Both the position numbers and the translations under genes were made by a program. The notes beneath the pieces are model-generated. The model was not told where the DNA came from, did not search any database, and worked only from the letters and a program-made list of their open reading frames with translations. This document shows, one piece after another, positions 58,122 through 64,000 of a DNA stretch of 64,000 nucleotides (the stretch's first letter is position 1; every line of letters begins with the position of its first letter). Origin of the DNA: Dipteronia dyeriana (lineage: Eukaryota; Streptophyta; Magnoliopsida; Sapindales; Sapindaceae); NCBI GenBank assembly GCA_032871835.1, contig CM065303.1, positions 20,648,001-20,712,000 of the forward strand, given 5' to 3'.

Positions 58122-61100
58122 ATGAGAATTAGGTTGAGGGATTCACTTAAAACTCTAGAAGAATACTAGTACGAGGGCAAACTGACACGACACAACCATT
58201 TTGATGCCCTCGCCCATATAGACGACGCGCTGAACCGTGTCTCTGTAGATTTTGCAGATGAAGACCGTCTGCGGTTCATGGCGTCTTGTTTCGGGCATTT
58301 CCTGATGATGCATAGGGAGATGAAGTTTTCCGGTGGTATTATCCATCGGTTGCTTTTGAGGGAGCTCCATCATAACGGCTCCATAAAGGAGATGCACTTC
58401 ATGTTAGGAACCCAGTTGGTAGAGTTTTCGAAGGTTGAATTTTGCCTGATCACCGGACTGCGGTTTGGAGTTGTACCAGAGACCACAATGTATGCAGCAG
58501 TGGAGAATGACATACATGAGCGGTACTTACCTGGAGCCGAGGAGGTGTCGCTGGAGCAGATTAGGGGTGTTATCACCGGCACAGATTTCAGACAGGCGTA
58601 CGATGCAGTCAAGCTCTGCCTCTTATATATGCTGATCTGGATACTGATAGAGGTGGATGAGAGATTCAAGATTCCAGTTTGGCAGTTACGGGTGGTTGAG
58701 GACCTAGATGCGTTCGATGCGTTCCCGTGGGGTGCCTACGTGTACATGCATTCTATTCACTCATTCAAGCATGCGCTTGACGGGCGAAGAGACAGGTTCG
58801 AGTGACGCCGGCATGAAAAGGGCGCTGATATACACAGGGTGGAGACCTACAACATATACGGTCTTTCTCATGCCTTGTTGGTAAGAATTTCGAACTACAA
58901 ATTGTACTTTATTGTTGGTGCCCAAAATTTTATGGATACTTATCATACTTATCCATGATACAGATATTTGCTTTGGAGGTGATCCCTGAGTTAGCCAAAG
59001 AGGTCGGTGTCCAGAGGGTTACTGATCTGACTCCCCGTATTTTGAAGTGGGAGTTGACCAAACAATCGAAAGGGAAGAAGCTAGCAAAGATTTTCAAAGC
59101 CAGGGTATGTATTTATTTTGTTAATGTTTTTATTAGTTAGTATTTGTACAATGACATTGTTCTAACTAATATTTCAGATGTTTGCGCTCAAGGAACTGGT
59201 GCCGACACCAGCTGAGAGACAAGCACCGTACTATGCCTGCCTAGACGAGGGGGGGGGGACCATGTATGTAGAAGATGACATGGATGATATGCCGCCTGAG
59301 GTCCCTGATCAGACCACCTTAGGTGGGATCAGTGGTACAGACAGGACCATTGACAGTGAGGGATCTGAGCCCGCTGCTGGGGGTTTGAGGCCCAGTGACA
59401 GTGAGGGATATCAGACAGACCCTCAACGAGAAAGGCATAGGCATAGGCTGGTTTGGTTTTCCACCCCCGGACATGGTACATCTGCAGGGGATTCCCGTGA
59501 GGGCGTTGGACGTGATGGAAAGGTAAGCTGAAAACAAAGTTAAGTGTTTTTTAGTAACACGTGTTGATAGTTTTGTACTAAGATTGTAGACATGATTTCA
59601 GGCTCCGTGGACTGAAATGTTGAACGATGTACGTGAAGCCCTCCGAAAGAGTGATGAGAATCGACAACTTCAACACTTAGAGTTGTTGGATATGATCCGA
59701 AAGAGTGATGAAGATCGTCAGCAGCAACACCGATTGTTACTTGATATGATCCGGGGGCTTCAAGGTTTGACCTTAAGTACACACCGGGATGGCCCCCCAC
59801 CTCCTGATCAATTATTTAGTCCTGGAGGGTCGACTGATAGATTTACAGGGGGGACAAACACCTAGACTCAGGGGTCCCCTCCACCTCCCATCACATCGAT
59901 CCCTCTACCGCGGTCCCCTCCCCCACCAGCACGTCCGTGGCGTCGGAGAGGTCCCCTCCCCCACCCAGCATGTTAGTCCCGTCGGAGCGATCCCCTCCCC
60001 AACCCAGCACGTCCGTGGCGTCGGAGCGGTTCCCCCCTCCCAACACGTCCGTCCCGTCGGAACGGTCCCCTCCCCCACCTAGCACGACAGTGGCGTCGGA
60101 GCGGTCTCCTCCCCCACCCAGCACGTCCGTGGCATCGGAACGGTCCCCTCCCCCACCTAGCACGACCGTGCCATTAGAGTGGTCCCCTCCCCGATCCAGC
60201 ACGTCCGTGGCGTCAGAGAGGTCCCCTCCCCCACCCAGCTTGTCCGTGGTGTCGGAGCTGTCCCCTCCCCCAGTGAAGCGTTTAGGTAAGCGCGGATGGC
60301 AGTTGGTGAGCCCTTACATAGATCAATGCCTTCCAAAGAGGTTAAAGACACGGCCCAAGTCCGTGGAACACATTTTTGACCCCCACGGACTAGTGGACGG
60401 TGACCACCTAGCAGCATACAAGGCCTTCAAGAGGAACATCAACGGGGAACAATGAGTATAATTTTTTATAATACAAATGGATGTACATTTCTTGTTTATT
60501 CTAATTTATGTATAGCTAAGGTAATTCGATCATTATACAGACGTGGTGTGGACGTGTTGTCACCCGTTCCCGCGGGATGGTTGCGTATGCAGTCCAACTT
60601 CATGGACTTGGAAGACACGGTACGTACTTATTATATTTCATATTAACTTTTGTGTAAGTATTGTTGAATTGTTAACAAGTACGGTGGTTTTATTGTTTGT
60701 CAGCATATGGATGCATACCTAAATATTCTACGCAAGCGTCAGCGAGGATTCCACAATGTGTACAACCAGAGGATCAACGTGTTAGATACACAATTTTATG
60801 TAAGTAGTTATAACATTTGGGAATCACATCGGATTTTATGCTTCTGTATTAATAATATGATCTTGTCAATGCTTGTACAACCACTTATGTTGTACATGTG
60901 GGAGCGGATGATGCCTCGTGATTCCCACGGTGCTGTGAGCACGGCAAGGTGGAAGGTGTTACAGTCCTGATGGTTGGAAGAGGACCTTCTCACGGTCCGT
61001 GGAGCAATCACGAGTGGAAACCGCCCATGGCACGAGGTTGACCAGGTACGTGTTACATGATTGAGATGATTTTAAAAAAAATTATAAGTATATCCTCAGC

Positions 61101-61625
61101 TAACACGGCATGCAAACAATTACAAGTGCTGATTCCGTGCAACGTTGGGGCCCAACATTGGCTGGTGGTGAGCGTCGACCTTAGTCATGGAAAGATTGAT
61201 ATTTATGACCCCTGGAGACAGGAAGTCCGGTATCAGATCAAGCACCAGCAGGTCCGGCCATTACAGTGGTTTTTACCCTCTATGTTGAGTGACGCAGGGT
61301 TCCACACAGCACGGCGTCCTGAGCGTCGGGCGTTCACTCGGGAAAATAAGCTCTTCTCGGTCAGTCTGGTGCATCCTTCTACAGTCCCCCAACAAAAGAA
61401 ATCGTAAGACATTCTATTTCATTCAGTTTACATATTCTATATGAACGATTTCTAATGGTGTTTTATGTCCTGAATTGTATAGGTAATTGTGGTCCCTATA
61501 CTTTGAGAATTATCGAGTACATAGTGGCGAACCAAAGGCCTTTTGATTGGTCGGAGGACGACATGAGGATGATTTGGGAAAAAATGGATGTGGAGATTTT
61601 TGCTAACTCCAAGCCCGCCAAGTGA
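58122..61625 (+). pseudogene. DUF1985-Ulp1 (C48 peptidase-like) gene of the MULE, broken
   Basis: Exons inferred from frame and splice signals: 58122-58880, 58964-59104, 59178-59522, 59602-60455, 60521-60619, 60704-60799, about 60881-61045, about 61126-61403 and about 61481-61625. The first exon encodes a DUF1985-like domain (FMASCFGHFLMMHREMKFSG...FSKVEFCLITGLRFG). The last two carry the Ulp1 core with His in GAQHW, Asp in IYDPW and Cys in GNCGPYTL, the C48 triad that cleaves SUMO-like conjugates. A Pro/Ser repeat lies between. Lesions: TAG 58167, TGA 58803, TAG 59863, a 1-bp loss near 59925, TGA 60453, TGA 60968, and acceptors changed to AA near 60880 and 61125. It is not functional. Confidence 0.82.
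59890..60275 (+). repeat. 39-bp coding minisatellite (Pro/Ser-rich)
   Basis: About nine to ten units in phase encode TSVASERSPPPPS with substitutions. One unit near 59915-59930 has lost a base, breaking the frame. The region is GC-rich in contrast to its surroundings. The encoded segment links the DUF1985 part to the Ulp1 core and is probably disordered. Confidence 0.9.
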
Positions 61626-61822
61626 TTTTTTTGTATATTACCATTGTAGTTGTACACAGACATGTCATTAATTCATGAACATTAATTCGTTCATTATTCA
61701 TTCATTAATATTATTTCATTTATTAATATTAATTCATTCAATAATTAGTAATTATTGCAATTCAAAATTATTACAATATGATACACTTCCAAAAGTTTTC
61801 AATGTGATCAAAAAATTGTCAT
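61626..61822. other. convergent intergenic gap between the two MULE genes
   Basis: About 200 AT-rich bases lie between the two stop codons, with ATTAATTCATTCATTAAT-like words repeated at 61670-61740. It presumably holds both polyadenylation regions. No terminator can be pinpointed. Confidence 0.6.
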
Positions 61823-64000
61823 TCATTCCCTATTAGAGTCAATGTTAGGGCACGTTTGTTTGTTGTGTCCAATTGAATGGCAGATGCTACACTTGCGGCG
61901 GTATTCATCGGGAACATCTCTTCTTGTACCTTCATTAATCATCGGTGGATTAGAACATCTCCTGGAATTATGCCCTGGTTGTCCACATCTTCTACAGGAT
62001 TGTGTAGTTGTCCTCTCCGAAGACGAGACATGGAGACCCGCCATCGGACGTCCTGCTTGTCTCCTGGAGTTTGGATTCATAATCCCCCTTTGAGCAATGT
62101 CAGATTGCACAACCCAAGTGGAAGGATGGCCCACCGACATAATAGGAACCGAGTACGCTTTAATAAGTGTCTTTGTCTTGTAGTAGTCCGCACACAAAGT
62201 TGTGAAGTCCAAGTTTTGCTCCCTGTAAAAAAAATTGAAAACGATCAGCTTCACCAAGAAAATGATCAGTAGGTTTTCAAAGTTATGAAGTCCAAGTTAC
62301 AGTAATCTACCGTGCCGTCGTAAGGGCGTGAGAACATGGAAAATGATCTATTTGAAATTTGTTACAAGTACAAGTCTTCAAGGCTAAGTCTACAGCCCAC
62401 TGTTTTCCAGATCGTCTAACCAAAAAAATGATCTAGTCGACTGGATTAACGGTCAAATAACCACACTTCTCCACACGTTTTAAGAGCACAAGATGTGCTG
62501 CGTCGATCAACTGATGACGCATGGTTTGTACATCTCTATAGCGATCATGAAACCACCGTTGCAGTATATTCCTAATGAACTCAGCCAGAGTCAACATAGG
62601 CAGTTGGCGTGCAAATTTGAGGCATGAGTTTATGCATTCTGCAGCATTAGTCTTCATCACCCTATACCTTCTTTCCGGGCAGTGTACACGGGACCACTTG
62701 TATGGACCGGCATCAATGACATAATCATATGCATTCTAGTGCAAGTTTCTTAACTCTTCCATATGCTGGTTATATTCAAACTCGGTGTATGTGGGTGCTG
62801 CTTTATCCATTATTACGACAACATCCTTCCTATGAAATCACTTTTTGACATTTTCAGCAAAATGCCAACAACATATGGTATTGGTGGCATAAGGGAACAC
62901 TTTAGAAATCCCTACTTCAATGCTTGCATGCCTATCGGAAATGAAAACTAGCTCATCAATATGACCTAGGGAACCCTTCAAGCAATCCAAAAACCATTCC
63001 CATGAAAGATTGTTTTCTGAGTCACCGTACCCAAAAGCAATTAGATACACCTGTTCGTTCCTATCTTGTGCTGTTGCAACAAACATTGTACCCCAGAATC
63101 GTCCATTCAAATGGGTACCATCAACGGTAATGACTGGACGCATACACGTTCGGAATCCTCTAAGTGAGGCACCAATTGACACGAAGAAGTATAGAAATGT
63201 ATCATCTTCGTTGCACTGTAAGTCAGTGATTGTGCCGGGATTTTGTTGTTCCAAAACATAACCAAATGATGGAAGCAGTTGGAAGGTTTCCTCATGTGTT
63301 CCATATGTCAGTGACAACGCATAATCGAGGGCGGCGTGTGCCTTACTGTACATGATTTGGATTCCATACATTGATTTCATGTCGGCGATTATGTTCTTCG
63401 GACGCATTAGTCGACCATCTTGTTATTGAAGTCTAGGTGCAATAACTTCTCCAATTGTGACTGCACTAGCTTGTCGGTGCCGGCGGTGAATTTCCTCTAA
63501 CGGACAAGTGTGTTCGTTGACAAAACTTCTTACTTGAAAGTATGTGCCTTCATCTCTCCTCACCGCTCTTAACTTCCACGTACAATTTCCCATCAAACAA
63601 ACTAGATGTAATGTTATCTTATTGGACCTTTTTACCTTCCACTCGAAGTTCTGCCGCATTGCAAAATGGCCTACTAGTCTCTTCAAATCCTTTTTCATTG
63701 TAAAAAACTGGTCTTTATATATCATGCTTGTAGGTTCATCTTCAAAAAAGTTCCTGCTTCTCCCAATACCAAACGAGTATGATTCTGCTCCTGGAATAAC
63801 CCATGTTCTTGCATTATTTGAATCATCTGCAGTTCCATTAGCCCTCCCCTCGGAGGTCCCAACTATATCTGGTGCACTGGAACTAAATCTGTGTACATGT
63901 CTTACACGTCTTTCCGTTTCGACAGGTTCTACATCTTCCTGATTGTCCTCTACATTTTCTACAGAATTTAAATTGCCCTCATTATCCACCTCATGATTCA
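61823..64000 (-). pseudogene. MuDR-type MULE transposase, broken and truncated by window end
   Basis: Read on the minus strand from 64000: an acidic N-terminal part; a MuDR DNA-binding-like domain at 63780-63430 (FEWKVKRSNKITLHLVC...CTWKLRAVRR...HTCPLEEIHRRHRQAS); the DDE transposase core at 63260-62838 (RPVITVDGTHLNGRFWGTMF, WEWFLDCLKGSLG, VFISDRHASIEVGISKVFP); a SWIM-type finger near 62390-62320 (CTCNKFQIDHFPCSHAL); and two CCHC knuckles in 62050-61850 (CRRCGQPGHNSRRC, CSICHSIGHNKQTC) before the stop at 61823. In-frame stops lie at 63423-63425, 62838-62840, near 62739 and at 62433, and an intron probably separates the SWIM and knuckle parts. The true start is outside the window. Confidence 0.88.

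Larger units (their letters stand above)
56103..64000. mobile_element. large autonomous-type MULE with Ulp1-like gene and transposase (right end outside window)
   Basis: The left terminus GGGGTCAAATTTTTTTTGG follows TCTTATACA and resembles the termini of the two smaller MULEs (shared ATGTTTAAAAGGCACC near 56169, then GACAAAAATACCCC). From left to right it holds a leader, a minisatellite-filled intron, a DUF1985/Ulp1 gene on plus (58122-61625) and a MuDR-type transposase on minus (61823 to beyond 64000). The two genes converge with about 200 bases between them. Ulp1-bearing MULEs are known in plants (Kaonashi-type MULEs). Both genes are broken here, so this copy could not mobilise itself. Confidence 0.85.

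Noticed and set aside
59891..60417. Gly/Asp-rich open frames on the minus strand over the Pro-rich repeat
   Set aside because: They mirror the 39-bp coding repeat on plus; the plus frame connects to the Ulp1 core and is the plausible one.

Overview
The window is nuclear DNA of a flowering plant, most likely a eudicot. The evidence is a spliced eEF1A gene with plant-type promoter elements and a 5' UTR intron, AT-rich intergenic DNA, and plant-type Ty1/copia, Ty3/gypsy, hAT, Mutator (MULE) and Tourist-like elements. Only one host gene is clearly intact: eEF1A (CDS 44948-46398, two coding exons, 447 aa). No rRNA, tRNA or CRISPR locus was seen. Nearly everything else is transposable-element DNA, mostly decayed and often nested.

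Layout, left to right. 1-1011: 3' end of a hAT element that appears inserted into a Ty1/copia element (1012-5576, with a 1.9 kb 3' LTR). 5637-6440: possible non-autonomous hAT. 6555-18352: full-length Tat-like Ty3/gypsy element (5-bp TSD GGTGT) with a tandem pair of RNase H regions, 3' tandem repeats and a broken antisense gene. 18489-22468: DUF4371/TTF-type hAT pseudo-element. 22949-29149: Tourist-like MITE split by a full-length 5.36 kb gypsy element (23512-28873, TSD AGAAA). 29153-32539: intergenic. 32545-40281: non-autonomous retroelement in the minus orientation, arranged LTR-internal-LTR-internal-LTR and bounded by one TSD (TATTG); its left LTR is split by a 2.27 kb LTR-like insertion (TSD GACAT). 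41688-43757: two abutting MITEs, one carrying a solo LTR (TSD ATTGA). 43840-46740: eEF1A. 47701-49369: a hAT MITE with a perfect 8-bp TSD and an inverted pair of Tourist-like MITEs. 49849-54593: two non-autonomous MULEs. 54858-55973: another Tourist-like element. 56103-64000: left part of a large MULE that runs off the window.

The right-hand MULE is the most unusual locus. It has a terminal sequence shared with the two smaller MULEs, a 5' leader whose presumed intron is filled by a roughly 1.5 kb minisatellite, a multi-exon DUF1985/Ulp1 (C48) protease-like gene on the plus strand, and a convergent MuDR-type transposase on the minus strand. Both genes carry nonsense and splice-site lesions that mostly look like C-to-T or G-to-A decay. 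The same roughly 21-bp repeat core fills the interiors of the two smaller MULEs, so the array is a family trait.

The second notable signal is a short hairpin-like block, CGTGGATGTTTC - variable stem-loop - GTTTTACCACG, found at a similar place in seven LTRs belonging to at least four element families here. The inner stem pairs change together in several copies (CTCC/GGAG, CCTC/GAGG, CCCC/GGGG), which suggests a conserved RNA structure in the retroelement leader.
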